From: Desulfuromonas soudanensis
GTDB taxonomy: Bacteria > Desulfobacterota > Desulfuromonadia > Desulfuromonadales > WTL
Reading direction: 5' to 3'
Length of the DNA: 64,000 bases
Assembly: GCF_001278055.1 (NCBI RefSeq)
Contig: NZ_CP010802.1
Coordinates: 1,713,504 to 1,777,503, forward strand
In this document: one piece after another, positions 7,365 to 17,296 of the stretch
How the letters are laid out: each line of letters begins with the position of its first letter
How positions within the stretch are numbered: position 1 is the stretch's first letter
Position numbers and translations under genes: made by a program
Notes under the pieces: model-generated
Told to the model about the DNA's origin: nothing
The model's input: the letters and a program-made list of their open reading frames with translations, nothing else
The model's database searches: none

Positions 7365-7649
7365 ATGAAAAAAATTGTGATGCCGGCGATTTGTCTCTTT
7401 ATTCTCGCGACCTTTGGCGCCTGCTCCCTGGCTCCCGAAAACCCGGTGACCCGCGATGAGCTGATGCGCACCCGGATCTATAGCGAGTACATTATTCAGG
7501 AGTCGCCGGAGCAGGTCCTCCATGCCCTCAACGGGGACGGCGAGGTGGTCCTCGAAGGGTCGCGCAACATCGGCGGCAAGGTCTATCCGCTGCACATCAA
7601 ACTTCTGGCGACCTCCGAGGGGATCGAAGTGGTGGATTACGACCGCTGA
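7365..7649 (+). CDS. Small lipoprotein, unknown
   Basis: A 94-residue protein beginning MKKIVMPAICLFILATFGAC, an N-terminal signal with a lipobox-like FGAC ending at Cys20. AAAGGAG lies 7 bp before the ATG. The mature part is short and mixed alpha/beta (EQVLHALNGDGEVVLEGSRN, IKLLATSEGIEVVDYDR). I recognise no family. It follows the desulfurase-family gene by 32 bp and precedes the PhoH-like gene by 46 bp, so it could belong to either transcript. It probably sits on the outer or inner membrane as a lipid-anchored protein. Confidence 0.65.
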   Translation: MKKIVMPAICLFILATFGACSLAPENPVTRDELMRTRIYSEYIIQESPEQVLHALNGDGEVVLEGSRNIGGKVYPLHIKLLATSEGIEVVDYDR

Positions 7650-7695
7650 CGCCGCCTCCCCCGTCCCCCCCGCACCCCCTTCAGAGAGGCCGCGC

Positions 7696-9012
7696 ATGAA
7701 AAAAACCTACGTTCTCGACACCAACGTGCTGCTTCACGATCCCCAGGCCCTCTTCCGCTTTGAGGACAACGATCTCGTCATTCCGATCACCGTCATCGAG
7801 GAAATCGACGGCTTCAAGAAGGATCAGAACGAAATCGGCCGCAATGCCCGCCAGATCTCCCGCTACATCGACGGTTTCCGGGAGAAGGCGCACCTCACCG
7901 AGGGGGTGACCCTCGATTCCGGAGGGGTCCTCAAGGTCGCCCTCTGCACCGAGGAGACCCTCAAGCTTCTCCCTCCCGAACTGCGTGCCGAACGGGGGGA
8001 CAACCGCATCCTCGCCGTCGCCATCGAGCTCAAGGGGAGTTGCGATTGCCCGGTGATCTTCGTCACCAAGGACATCAACCTGCGGATCAAGGCCGATGCC
8101 GTCGGGCTGATGGCCGAAGATTACGCCTCCGACAAGGTCTCCATCGAGGAGCTCTACTCGGGGACCGCCGAGGTTCTGGTCGACAAGGCGAAGGTCGACA
8201 CCTTCTACGGTCAGGGATTTCTCCCCCTGGAAGGGGATTTCCAGCCGAACCAGGGGTTGACGCTGGTGGACAGCGCCAACCCCTCCCACACCGCCATCGG
8301 CCGGTACGACCATACCCTGAGACAGGTGGTGCCGCTGATCCGCACCCCCAAGGAAGGGGTCTGGGGGATTCACCCCCGCAACCGCGAACAGCAATTCGCC
8401 TTCGATCTCCTCTTCAACGAGGATATCCAGCTGGTGACCCTGGTGGGGAAGGCCGGCACCGGCAAGACCCTGCTGGCCATCGCCGCCGGTCTCTTCAAAT
8501 CGGCCGACGAGGGGAGCTACAGCCGGCTCCTCGTTTCCCGCCCCGTCTTTCCCATGGGGCGGGATCTCGGATTTCTCCCCGGCGATGTGGAGGAAAAGCT
8601 TGCTCCCTGGATGCAGCCGATCTTTGACAACGTCGAGCTCCTTCTCGGCGCCGTGGAAGAGCACGGGAAACGCAAGCGGGGGTACAAGGAACTGGTCGAT
8701 ATGGGGATCATGGAGATCGAGGCCCTGACGTACATCCGCGGCCGCTCCATCCCCAAACAGTACATGATCGTCGACGAGGCCCAGAATCTCACCCCCCACG
8801 AGATCAAGACCATCATCACCCGGGCCGGGGAGGGGACCAAGATCATCCTCACGGGGGACCCCTACCAGATCGACAACCCCTACGTCGATTCCTCGAGCAA
8901 CGGCCTGACCTACGTCGTCGAAAAATTCAAGGGGCAGGAGATCGCCGGTCACATCACCCTGACCAAGGGGGAGCGCTCCATCCTCGCCGAACTCGCTGCG
9001 AATCTGCTTTAG
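7696..9012 (+). CDS. PhoH-family PIN/ATPase (PhoH2-like)
   Basis: A 438-residue protein (ATG 7696 after AGAGAGG). The N-terminal PIN nuclease domain, about residues 1-140, shows the acidic residues in VLDTNVLLHD, EEIDGFKKD, GDNRILAVA and VTKDINLR. The C-terminal PhoH ATPase has Walker A GKAGTGKT (K257) and Walker B VDEAQN (D360/E361). PhoH2-type fusions couple ATP-driven RNA translocation to PIN ribonuclease activity. Length and domain order match the family. It begins a run of translation/RNA-related genes (tsaD, rsmA). Its in vivo RNA target is not predictable. Confidence 0.9.
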   Translation: MKKTYVLDTNVLLHDPQALFRFEDNDLVIPITVIEEIDGFKKDQNEIGRNARQISRYIDGFREKAHLTEGVTLDSGGVLKVALCTEETLKLLPPELRAERGDNRILAVAIELKGSCDCPVIFVTKDINLRIKADAVGLMAEDYASDKVSIEELYSGTAEVLVDKAKVDTFYGQGFLPLEGDFQPNQGLTLVDSANPSHTAIGRYDHTLRQVVPLIRTPKEGVWGIHPRNREQQFAFDLLFNEDIQLVTLVGKAGTGKTLLAIAAGLFKSADEGSYSRLLVSRPVFPMGRDLGFLPGDVEEKLAPWMQPIFDNVELLLGAVEEHGKRKRGYKELVDMGIMEIEALTYIRGRSIPKQYMIVDEAQNLTPHEIKTIITRAGEGTKIILTGDPYQIDNPYVDSSSNGLTYVVEKFKGQEIAGHITLTKGERSILAELAANLL

Positions 9013-9036
9013 TCCCCCTTCACCCCTAAGGTGCTC

Positions 9037-10080
9037 ATGCTCCTTCTTGCCATAGAATCCTCCTGCGACGAGACATCGGCCGCCGTGGTCCGCGACGGTC
9101 GGCAGGTCCTCTCCAACATCATCGCCTCGCAGGTGGACGTTCACGCCCGTTATGGCGGAGTCGTCCCCGAGCTCGCCTCGCGCAAACACGTGGAGGCGAT
9201 ATCGGTGGTGATCGATCAGGCCCTCGAGACGGCGGCCATCGGACTCGAAGCCGTCGAGGGGATCGTCGTCACCCGCGGCCCCGGGCTCATCGGGGCGCTG
9301 CTGGTCGGGCTGTCGGTGGCCAAGGCCATCGCCTTTGCCCGCAAGCTCCCCCTGGTCGGGGTGCACCACATCGAGGGGCACATCCTGGCGCCCCTTCTCG
9401 AGGAGGAGGTTTCCTTCCCCTATCTGGCCCTCGCCGTTTCCGGGGGGCACACCCACCTCTACCGGGTCGACGGCATCGGACGCTACGTCCTCCTCGGGCG
9501 CACCATCGACGACGCTGCCGGCGAAGCCTTCGACAAGGTGGCAAAAATGCTCGGTCTCCCCTATCCCGGGGGGATCCTCATCGACCGCCTCGCCTCCGGA
9601 GGCAACCCCGAGGCCATCCCCTTTCCCCGGCCGCTGCTCCACCAGAAGAATCTCGATTTCAGCTTCAGCGGCATGAAGACCGCCGTTTTGAACTATGTGA
9701 AAAAACAGGAGGGGCCGATCCAGGGGGATCACCTTCACCACCTGGCCGCCAGTTTCCAGGCGGCGGTGGTCGACGTCCTCTGCCAGAAGACCTTGCGGGC
9801 CGCCGAAGAGCAGGGGCTGGGACGGATCGTCGTCGCCGGCGGTGTCGCCTGCAACAGCGGCCTGCGCACCCGTCTGCACGCCCTCGGGGGGGAAAAGGGC
9901 CTGGACATCCATTTTCCCTCTCCCGTTCTCTGTGCCGACAACGCCGCCATGCTGGCGGTGGCGGGGGACTGCTACCTCCGTGCCGGGATTTCCGAGCCCC
10001 TCGATCTCAACGCCCTGGCCAGTTGGCCCCTCGACCGGGCCGGTCGCGAAAAGTGGCATCCGGGGGAGGCGAAGTCGTAG
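9037..10080 (+). CDS. tsaD: tRNA N6-threonylcarbamoyladenosine transferase TsaD
   Basis: A 347-residue ASKHA-fold enzyme that attaches threonylcarbamoyl to A37 of ANN-decoding tRNAs, working with TsaB and TsaE. ATG 9037 gives MLLLAIESSCDETSAA; GTG 9031 is an alternative two codons earlier. Metal-binding HHIEGH is at residues 110-115; other marks are AVSGGHTHLY, the FSFSGMKTAV segment and the C-terminal CADNAAMLA. The length fits the family. It lies 24 bp after the PhoH-like gene and directly before a DUF2062 gene, a common local order in this group. Confidence 0.96.
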   Translation: MLLLAIESSCDETSAAVVRDGRQVLSNIIASQVDVHARYGGVVPELASRKHVEAISVVIDQALETAAIGLEAVEGIVVTRGPGLIGALLVGLSVAKAIAFARKLPLVGVHHIEGHILAPLLEEEVSFPYLALAVSGGHTHLYRVDGIGRYVLLGRTIDDAAGEAFDKVAKMLGLPYPGGILIDRLASGGNPEAIPFPRPLLHQKNLDFSFSGMKTAVLNYVKKQEGPIQGDHLHHLAASFQAAVVDVLCQKTLRAAEEQGLGRIVVAGGVACNSGLRTRLHALGGEKGLDIHFPSPVLCADNAAMLAVAGDCYLRAGISEPLDLNALASWPLDRAGREKWHPGEAKS

Positions 10081-10086
10081 AATATT

Positions 10087-10569
10087 ATGTGGCGACGCTG
10101 GTCTTTTGTTCGACAGTTCAAACTCAACGTCGTGCGCTTTCTCCGTCTGCGGGGGGAACCCGACGAGATTGCCAAGGGCCTCGCTCTGGGGATCTTCATC
10201 GGCATGACGCCGACCTTCGGTTTTCAGATGGTCCTGGCGATCTTCTTCGCCCTCCTCCTCAAGGAGAACCGTCTGGCCGCCGTCCTCGGCGTCTGGATCA
10301 CCAACCCGGTTACGGCGCCGGTGATCTATGCCTTGGAATATGAGTTGGGGCGGCTCCTCCTCGGCATGAAACGCGCCCATTTTCCGGCGGAGCTCACCGC
10401 GGCGGCCTTCAAAAATCTCGGCTGGGAGGTCCTCGCCCCCCTGTGCCTCGGCAGCCTCCTCTTCGGGATTCTCTGTGCCGGCCTGAGCTATGCCCTGACC
10501 CTGCGGCTGATTCCGCTGATCAAGACCTGGCGGGTCCCCCGCTGGCCGCGCCCCCGCAAGAAGTCTTGA
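10087..10569 (+). CDS. DUF2062 membrane protein
   Basis: A 160-residue protein starting MWRRWSFVRQFKLNVVRFLRL. DUF2062 marks are EIAKGLALGIFIGMTPTFGFQMVLA followed by WITNPVTAPVIYALEYELG (recognised by GIFIGMTPTFGFQ and ITNPVTAPVIY). It has about three to four hydrophobic segments and a basic Arg/Pro/Lys-rich C-terminus. It is an inner-membrane protein of unknown activity. It starts 6 bp after tsaD and is followed 65 bp later by rsmA, so the three may be co-transcribed. Confidence 0.88.
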   Translation: MWRRWSFVRQFKLNVVRFLRLRGEPDEIAKGLALGIFIGMTPTFGFQMVLAIFFALLLKENRLAAVLGVWITNPVTAPVIYALEYELGRLLLGMKRAHFPAELTAAAFKNLGWEVLAPLCLGSLLFGILCAGLSYALTLRLIPLIKTWRVPRWPRPRKKS

Positions 10570-10634
10570 CTCCGCCTCGCCGCTCCTTAGGTTCCTCAGC
10601 CAGGCTCCTTCTCCCCCTCCCATCCGGATTATTT

Positions 10635-11447
10635 ATGGACTACCGCCCGAAAAAACGTTTTGGCCAGAATTTTCTCAAGAGCGAACACGTCGTCGAGCGG
10701 ATTCTCGCCGCCGCCGACCTCGCCGAAACGGACCGGGTGCTGGAGATCGGTCCCGGCCTCGGCGCCCTCACCGACCGTATCCTCCCCTTGATCAACGAGA
10801 TGACGGTCATGGAGGTCGACCGCGACCTGGCCGCCCGGCTTTCCGCCCGCGCCCCCGACAAGCTGACGCTGCACCTCGGCGACGCGCTGCGCCTCGACTG
10901 GGACGCCCTGCTGACGGCGCCCCCCTACAAGCTGGTCGCCAATCTCCCCTACAACATCTCCAGTCAGATCCTCTTCAAGGTTCTCGATCACCGCCGGCTC
11001 TTCCGGCGCCTCGTCCTCATGTTTCAGAAGGAGGTCGGCGACCGTCTCTGCGCCTCTCCGGGGACCAAGGACTACGGCATCCTCTCGGTCCTCTGCCAGG
11101 TCTGGTTCGACGTGAAACGGGTGGTCAATGTCCCCCCCGGGGCCTTTTCCCCGCCGCCGAAGGTCGATTCCGTCGTCCTCTCCTTCGAGCCCCTCCCCGA
11201 ACCCCGGGTGGTGGTGACCGACGAGGCGCTCTTTCGCCGGGTGGTCAAGGGGGCCTTCGCCCAGCGCCGCAAGACGTTGCGCAACACCCTGAAGGCCTCC
11301 GGTTTCGGCGATCCGAATCTGGAGGAGATCCTGCTGGCCATCGACATCGATCCGGTGCGGCGGGGAGAAACCTTAAGTCTCGAGGAATTCGCCCGTCTTG
11401 CCCAGGCCCTCGGAAAAAATTCAACGACGGCCGGACAGATCCCTTAA
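10635..11447 (+). CDS. rsmA: 16S rRNA dimethyladenosine transferase RsmA (KsgA)
   Basis: A 270-residue SAM-dependent methyltransferase that dimethylates A1518 and A1519 of 16S rRNA. ATG 10635 gives MDYRPKKRFGQNFLKSE; the longer open frame upstream covers the end of the previous gene and is not credible. Motif I is VLEIGPGLGALT, motif IV is NLPYNISSQIL, and the C-terminal helical part has FAQRRKTLRNTLK. The length is normal. The RBS is weak (GGAT). It precedes a parvulin gene by 32 bp. Confidence 0.96.
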   Translation: MDYRPKKRFGQNFLKSEHVVERILAAADLAETDRVLEIGPGLGALTDRILPLINEMTVMEVDRDLAARLSARAPDKLTLHLGDALRLDWDALLTAPPYKLVANLPYNISSQILFKVLDHRRLFRRLVLMFQKEVGDRLCASPGTKDYGILSVLCQVWFDVKRVVNVPPGAFSPPPKVDSVVLSFEPLPEPRVVVTDEALFRRVVKGAFAQRRKTLRNTLKASGFGDPNLEEILLAIDIDPVRRGETLSLEEFARLAQALGKNSTTAGQIP

Positions 11448-11479
11448 GCCAGCCGCCCATAACACAAGGAGTTGCCACC

Positions 11480-12355
11480 GTGTCCCAACCCGTCGCCGTG
11501 GTCAACGGCAAGCCGGTCAGCCGCCAGGAATTCGACAATGCCGTGCAGGGGTTTGCCATGGAACTCCATCGCAAGACCATGGAGCACCTTACCGCCGAGG
11601 AGGGAGTTAAGGTTCGGGAACTGGCCCTGGAAAAGCTTCTGGCCCGGGAGCTGGTCTATCAGCACGCCCTCTCCCTTGGGGTGGTGGCCGACGAGGAGGC
11701 CATCAACGCAGAAAAAGCAAAAACCATCGCCAACTTTCCCGATGAAAACGAGTTTTACGCCACCCTGGCCAAGGCCGGCATCGATCCCGCCGCCTATCAC
11801 CGGATGCTCCGCCAGGATCTGACGGTGAACCGGATGACCGCCGCCAAACTCGCCGAGGTGACTGAACCGACGGAAACGGAGGTGGAGGATTTTTACCGCA
11901 GCCGGCCCGAGCGGATTCTCGAACCGGCCCGGATCCGCGCCTGCCACATCCTGGTGCGGATTCAGGAGGGGAAGAAGGAGGAGGCCCTGGCGCTGATCAA
12001 CGATCTCAAGGGGCGGGCGGCCTCGGAAGATTTCGCCGCCCTGGCCCGGGACCATTCCGCCTGTCCCAGCGCCTCCCGGGGCGGGGACCTCGGTTATTTC
12101 CATCGCGGCAGCATGGTGCGCCCCTTCGAAGACGCGGCCTTTTCGCAACCGGTCGGCGCCGTCGGCGAGGTGGTGGAGACCCCTTTCGGGTATCACCTGA
12201 TCAAGGTCCTCGACCGGCGGGAGGACCGGCCCCTCCCCCTCGATGAGGCCGCTCCCCGCATCCGGCGGTTTCTCAAGGAAGAGGCCGGGGCCCGGCTCCT
12301 CGGCGACTGGGTGGCCGAGCTCCGCGCCCGCGCCGTTATCGAGATTCTCTCCTGA
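11480..12355 (+). CDS. Parvulin-type peptidyl-prolyl isomerase
   Basis: A 291-residue protein starting at GTG 11480, with AAGGAG 10 nt upstream. Residues 1-130 are a SurA/PpiC-type helical chaperone region (VAVVNGKPVSRQEF). Residues about 150-255 are a rotamase domain with ACHILVRIQEGKKEEAL, SRGGDLGYFHRGSMVRPFE (core GGDLGYF) and TPFGYHLIKV. It catalyses cis-trans isomerisation of proline bonds and may chaperone envelope proteins. Oddly, there is no signal peptide or membrane anchor at the chosen start, and no better upstream start is visible, so it appears cytosolic. Confidence 0.88.
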   Translation: MSQPVAVVNGKPVSRQEFDNAVQGFAMELHRKTMEHLTAEEGVKVRELALEKLLARELVYQHALSLGVVADEEAINAEKAKTIANFPDENEFYATLAKAGIDPAAYHRMLRQDLTVNRMTAAKLAEVTEPTETEVEDFYRSRPERILEPARIRACHILVRIQEGKKEEALALINDLKGRAASEDFAALARDHSACPSASRGGDLGYFHRGSMVRPFEDAAFSQPVGAVGEVVETPFGYHLIKVLDRREDRPLPLDEAAPRIRRFLKEEAGARLLGDWVAELRARAVIEILS

Positions 12356-12485
12356 TCCCCCGGCTCTCTGTCCCCCGGCCGGAGGGCGATCCTTGTCAAA
12401 TGGAGCGCGATGAATTAACCTGATACCGTTCGTGCCGAACCCCCGGCAGCCGTTTGCGGGCCACCTCTTTCCACCAAGGGACGCC

Positions 12486-15400
12486 ATGAAACGAATCGAC
12501 ACGCCCAGCACCGATCCCGCCAGGCCGCAGGAGCTGGAAGACAAGGTCGGCGAAATCCTCTCTCTTCTTGCCGCCGAGCCCGACCCGCAGCGTCGTCTGC
12601 TGTTGACGTCCCTTTCCGGCATCCTGCGTTCCCACGCCCCCCTCTATTATCTCCAGATGTACCCGGCCCCGGACCTCGTCGCCTGGCTCGGCCGATTTCT
12701 CGATTTCATCGCCCTTCGTCGCGACGCCGTGACCGTCGCGACCTTCCCGACCTCTACCGGCAGCCGGGCCCTGCTGCTGACCAATACCCCCGACGCCCCC
12801 TATCTCCTCGATTCGCTGCAGAACGTCCTCTCCGGTGCCGAACTGCGCTTTCAGGTCCTGGCCCACCCCATCCTCAGGGTGCGGCGCAAGGAAGGGGTCC
12901 TGCTCGAATTGGGCGAAGTCGGCGGCACCGGACCCCATGAATCGTTCATGATCATCAAGGTCGAGGGGCTCGCCTCCGCCTCCGCCCCAGCGCTGCTGGC
13001 CAGGGTCAAGACCGTCCTTGCCGCCGCCCTGCAGGCCCATTCCGACCGGGACGCCCTCCGGCGGCAGTTCAAGGCCCTCGAGGGGATGGTCGACAGCGAC
13101 GGGTATCGGGATTTTTGGCGCTGGCTCTCGGACGGCAACTTCATCCCCCTGGCCAGTCGCCAGTTCCAGGTCGAAGGGGGAGGGGGGAAGGTCGGCAGCG
13201 AGGTCAAGGGCCGGCTCGGTCTCGACGATGACCTCATCGCCTTTCCCGAACCGGGAGTCTTCCCCCTGCAGGATTATCCTCCTCCCTTCAAGGCGCTCCT
13301 CCTGCGGCAGGAGGCGGTGGTTGTGGAGGAGCTGCCGGTTTCAAGTCCCGTGCACCGCGCCGAGCCCCTGGTCTATATCGGCGTGCGCGAAATCCTCGAA
13401 GGGGATGCCTGGCGCGAGCATGTCTTTGTCGGTCTCTTTGCCGATCGCACCCTCGAGGAGGGGGCCAGCCATGTCCCGGCTCTGCGCCGCCGCATCGAAG
13501 GGGCCCTCGCCAGCCTCTCGGTCCCCAGGGAGTGCCACGACTACCGGAAGATTCTCGAGATCGTCAACAGCTTTCCCAAGGCGGAAATGTTTTTCATGTC
13601 CCCTGCGGCCCTGCTGGAGACGGTGCGCTCCTTCACCCTTCTCTATCGCCACGACGCCGTCAGGGTGGTGGCGATACGGAGTCTGGCGGTGCAGGGGGTG
13701 AAGCTTCTGGTGATCATGCCGCGGGACTTCTTCAGCGATGAGACCCTGCTGCGGATCGAGGCCCACCTGCGGCGTTTTTTCCGCGCCCCGGCGGTCTCCT
13801 CGAGGATTGTGCACATCTCCTCCGACTATCTGAGCCTGCATGCCAGCCTGATCCCCGGCGACGCCGGAATGGAATGGGATCTCCCCCGTCTCGAAAACGC
13901 CCTGACCCGGATTGCCCGCCCCTGGGAGAGCAAGCTGCAGCTCCTTCTGGAGCGCAGCCATGGCGAGACGGAGGGCCTTGCCCTCTTCCGCCGCTACCGG
14001 GGGAGTTTTTCCCGGGAATACCGCGCCCTGACCCACCCGCGCTTCGCTCTTCGCGATATCCTCAACGTCGAGCGGGTTCTCAACTCCAGGGAGGAGATCT
14101 TCGATCTCTGGGGGCCTCTCGGGCAGGAGACGTCCCACTACCGCCTGCAGTTCTACTCCACGGAGAAAAACAACCTCAATGCCTTGATGCCGTACCTGGA
14201 AAACCTCAACCTCAGTGTCATCGAGGAGGTCGATCTTCTTGTGGCAGTCGCAGGTACCGAGATTCATATCAAGAGCTTTGCGGTCCGCGGTCCCGAGGGG
14301 GGAGGTGCCGGCACCCTCTCCACTCTGGCTCCGCCGCTCTTGGAAGCTCTCGGCGCCTTGCGCCGCCGGGTCGTGGAGAACGACTACCTGAATCGCCTCC
14401 TGCTCCTCACCGGCCTCACCTGGGAACAGATCGACGTCTTCCGCGGCTACCGCAATTATTACTTCCAGCTCGGCTCCCCTTTTACCAAACGGCGGGTCGC
14501 CTTTGCCCTCATCAACAACCCCCGGGTCGCGCTCCTCCTCTATCGTTACTTCGAAAACCGCTTCCGGGTCGATTCCCGCTGGCCCACCGCCGCCGACCGC
14601 GAAGAGCAGGCCCTCTCCCCCCTGCGCCTGGAGCTGGCCTCCGCCCTGGAGAGCGTCGGCGACGTCAACGAGGACAACATCCTGCGCACCCTCTTCAACC
14701 TCATCGACTCTACGGTCCGCACCAACTTTTTCGTGCGCCGCGGCGGTCCCGATGACTTCTTCGCCTTCAAGATCAGCGCCATCGGCATCATCGAGATGCC
14801 CGCCCCCCGCCCCCTCTTCGAGATCTACGTCCACGCCGCCGAGATGGAGGGGATCCACCTACGCGGCGGCAAGGTCGCCCGGGGGGGGATCCGCTGGTCC
14901 GATCGCCCCGACGATTTCCGCACGGAGATTCTTGGCCTGATGAAGACGCAGATGACCAAGAACGCCCTGATCGTCCCCGTCGGCTCCAAGGGAGGGTTCG
15001 TGGTCAAGACCCCCTTTGCCACCCGCGAGGAGGGGGGAGAACTCTCCCGGGCCGCCTACCAGAAGCTGATGCGCGGCCTCCTCGACCTGACGGACAATCG
15101 CCGCGGCGCCGAGGTCATCCGCCCGGAAGGGGTCGTCGCCTACGACGAGGTCGATCCCTATCTGGTCGTCGCCGCCGACAAGGGGACGGCCCATCTCTCC
15201 GACACCGCCAACGCCATCAGCTCCGAATACGGCTTCTGGCTCGGCGACGCCTTTGCCAGCGGCGGCTCCCACGGCTACGACCACAAGGAGCTGGGAATCA
15301 CCGCCCGCGGCGCCTGGGAATCGGTCAAGCGCCACTTTTTCGAATTCGGCCGCGACATCATGGCCGAGCCCTTCACCGTGGTCGGCATCGGCGACATGAG

Positions 15401-17270
15401 CGGCGACGTCTTCGGCAACGGCATGCTCCTCTCCCGGCAGATTCGTCTCAAGGGCGCCTTCGACCACCGCCACATCTTTCTCGACCCCGACCCCGATCCG
15501 GCGACGACCTTTGCCGAGCGCCAGCGGCTCTTCGCTCTCCCCCGGTCCTCCTGGGACGACTACGACCGCAGCCTCCTCTCCAAGGGGGGGGGGATTTATC
15601 CCCGCAGCGCCAAGGACATCCCCCTCTCCGCCGAGGTGCGCCAGTGGCTCGGGGTGCGCCACGAATCGATGGATCCCCAGGGGCTGATCCGCCTCCTCCT
15701 GACCGCCGAGGTCGATCTTTTGTGGAACGGCGGGATCGGTACCTACGTCAAGGCGTCCAATGAGAAGAACGAAGACGTCGGCGACCGGGCCAGCGATCCC
15801 CTGCGCGTCGACGGCAACAGCCTGCGGGCCCTTGTGGTCGGGGAGGGGGGGAATCTCGGGTTCACCCAGCGCGGCCGTATCGAATACGCCCTGGCCGGGG
15901 GACGGATCAACACCGACGCCGTCGACAATTCCGGCGGGGTCGATTGTTCCGACCATGAGGTCAACCTCAAGATCCTGATGCAGCACCTGCGGGAGACGGG
16001 GGAGGTGACCTCCGATGACGAGCGGGACCGGCTGCTGCAGAGCGTCACCGACGAGGTCTGCGCCGCCGTCCTCGCCAACAATTACGGCCAGAGCCTCTGC
16101 CTCTCCCTCGATATGATCCGCAGCGGCCGGGAGACGGAAGTCTATCTCGAGCTCGCCGACCGCCTCGCCGGTGCCGGCCTCCTCGACCGCCGCGGTGAAT
16201 ACCTCCCCACCGCCAGGGAGGTTGCGGCCCGCCCCCAGGGCCGCTTGACCCGCCCCGAGCTCTCGATCCTCATGGCTTACTCCAAGATGCAGATCTATCA
16301 GGCCCTCCTCGAGAGCACCCTCCCCGAGGAGGACGGGGTTCGGGATCTCCTCGCCGGATACTTTCCGTCCCCGATTGCCTCCCGCTTTGCCGGAAATCTG
16401 GACGGGCACCCCCTGGCGCGGGAGATTACCGCCACGGTGATCACCAACCGGGTGATCAACCAGGCCGGCAGTCCCTTTGCCTCGACTCTGGCGCGAAAAG
16501 CGGGGGGGAGTCTCATGGAGGCCGTCGCCGCCTATCTCGCCTTCGATGCGGTTCTCGAGGGGAGCGACCTGCGCCGCCGGATTTCCGCCGCCGACGGTCG
16601 CCTTCCGGCCGCCGAGCAGTACGATTTGCTCCTCGATCTGGAAGGGACGCTGAGCGCCATGACCTCCTGGGCGCTCAAGAACGGGATCGGTCTGATGCCG
16701 GGGGCCGCGGTCCTCGACGACTATCGCCACCAGCTCCTTGCCTACCAGCGGATCCTCGGCGGAATTCTCGGCGACGAGGAGTGGGGGCGGTGCAAGGAGC
16801 GCTCGGAGGCCCTGGAAGGCTTCGGTTTTTCCGCCGATTCGGCGCTGAAACTAACGACCCTCTCCCATCTCGAAGAGTTCCTCCCCCTGATGACCCTCGC
16901 CGGGGAGACGGAAAACGATCTCTATTCCGTGGCGCAAACCTGTCGCGAGGTGAAGACGCGGCTCGGCATCGACGAGCTCCGGACCATGATTGCCCGCGTG
17001 CGCATCGGCGACCGCTGGGACCGCATGGCCTATCAGGCTCTGGTCGAGCGGACGGCGGCGGTCAGCTTCGCCCTGACGGCGGCGGTCTTCCGGGAGAGCG
17101 CCGGCAATCTCGAGGCCTATCTGGCCCCGCGGCGGAAAACGGTCCGCTTCTATCAGGGACTCAAGGAGGGGTTGCGCTCCGGTCCGGCGGCCAATTACCA
17201 CCCCTTCACCGTGCTCGTCGGCACCCTGGAAGGGATGCTCTCCTTCAGAGGACCGGCACGGCCCGTCTGA
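12486..17270 (+). CDS. NAD-specific glutamate dehydrogenase, large (180-kDa class)
   Basis: A 1594-residue protein (ATG 12486 after AAGGGA). The size and the four-part layout match the GDH180 class: a long N-terminal regulatory region with ACT-like segments, a catalytic core near residues 790-1250, and a C-terminal helical region. The core includes KVARGGIRWSDRPDDFRTE, MTKNALIVPVGSKGGFVVK (core VGSKGGFVVK), DLLWNGGIGTYVK and VGEGGNLGFTQRGR. It deaminates glutamate to 2-oxoglutarate with NAD and is usually catabolic and allosterically controlled. It stands alone between the parvulin gene and a flavin reductase. A TTGTCA element with 17-bp spacing to TAACCT at 12393-12421 is a possible weak promoter. 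Confidence 0.94.
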   Translation: MKRIDTPSTDPARPQELEDKVGEILSLLAAEPDPQRRLLLTSLSGILRSHAPLYYLQMYPAPDLVAWLGRFLDFIALRRDAVTVATFPTSTGSRALLLTNTPDAPYLLDSLQNVLSGAELRFQVLAHPILRVRRKEGVLLELGEVGGTGPHESFMIIKVEGLASASAPALLARVKTVLAAALQAHSDRDALRRQFKALEGMVDSDGYRDFWRWLSDGNFIPLASRQFQVEGGGGKVGSEVKGRLGLDDDLIAFPEPGVFPLQDYPPPFKALLLRQEAVVVEELPVSSPVHRAEPLVYIGVREILEGDAWREHVFVGLFADRTLEEGASHVPALRRRIEGALASLSVPRECHDYRKILEIVNSFPKAEMFFMSPAALLETVRSFTLLYRHDAVRVVAIRSLAVQGVKLLVIMPRDFFSDETLLRIEAHLRRFFRAPAVSSRIVHISSDYLSLHASLIPGDAGMEWDLPRLENALTRIARPWESKLQLLLERSHGETEGLALFRRYRGSFSREYRALTHPRFALRDILNVERVLNSREEIFDLWGPLGQETSHYRLQFYSTEKNNLNALMPYLENLNLSVIEEVDLLVAVAGTEIHIKSFAVRGPEGGGAGTLSTLAPPLLEALGALRRRVVENDYLNRLLLLTGLTWEQIDVFRGYRNYYFQLGSPFTKRRVAFALINNPRVALLLYRYFENRFRVDSRWPTAADREEQALSPLRLELASALESVGDVNEDNILRTLFNLIDSTVRTNFFVRRGGPDDFFAFKISAIGIIEMPAPRPLFEIYVHAAEMEGIHLRGGKVARGGIRWSDRPDDFRTEILGLMKTQMTKNALIVPVGSKGGFVVKTPFATREEGGELSRAAYQKLMRGLLDLTDNRRGAEVIRPEGVVAYDEVDPYLVVAADKGTAHLSDTANAISSEYGFWLGDAFASGGSHGYDHKELGITARGAWESVKRHFFEFGRDIMAEPFTVVGIGDMSGDVFGNGMLLSRQIRLKGAFDHRHIFLDPDPDPATTFAERQRLFALPRSSWDDYDRSLLSKGGGIYPRSAKDIPLSAEVRQWLGVRHESMDPQGLIRLLLTAEVDLLWNGGIGTYVKASNEKNEDVGDRASDPLRVDGNSLRALVVGEGGNLGFTQRGRIEYALAGGRINTDAVDNSGGVDCSDHEVNLKILMQHLRETGEVTSDDERDRLLQSVTDEVCAAVLANNYGQSLCLSLDMIRSGRETEVYLELADRLAGAGLLDRRGEYLPTAREVAARPQGRLTRPELSILMAYSKMQIYQALLESTLPEEDGVRDLLAGYFPSPIASRFAGNLDGHPLAREITATVITNRVINQAGSPFASTLARKAGGSLMEAVAAYLAFDAVLEGSDLRRRISAADGRLPAAEQYDLLLDLEGTLSAMTSWALKNGIGLMPGAAVLDDYRHQLLAYQRILGGILGDEEWGRCKERSEALEGFGFSADSALKLTTLSHLEEFLPLMTLAGETENDLYSVAQTCREVKTRLGIDELRTMIARVRIGDRWDRMAYQALVERTAAVSFALTAAVFRESAGNLEAYLAPRRKTVRFYQGLKEGLRSGPAANYHPFTVLVGTLEGMLSFRGPARPV

Positions 17271-17296
17271 ATCGAAAATATTCCAAGGAGACAACA

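Noticed and set aside
7681-10623. 980-codon open frame on the minus strand
   Set aside because: It is antisense to PhoH-like, tsaD and DUF2062 genes, whose GC-rich third positions leave the opposite frame open. It has no domain and no RBS.
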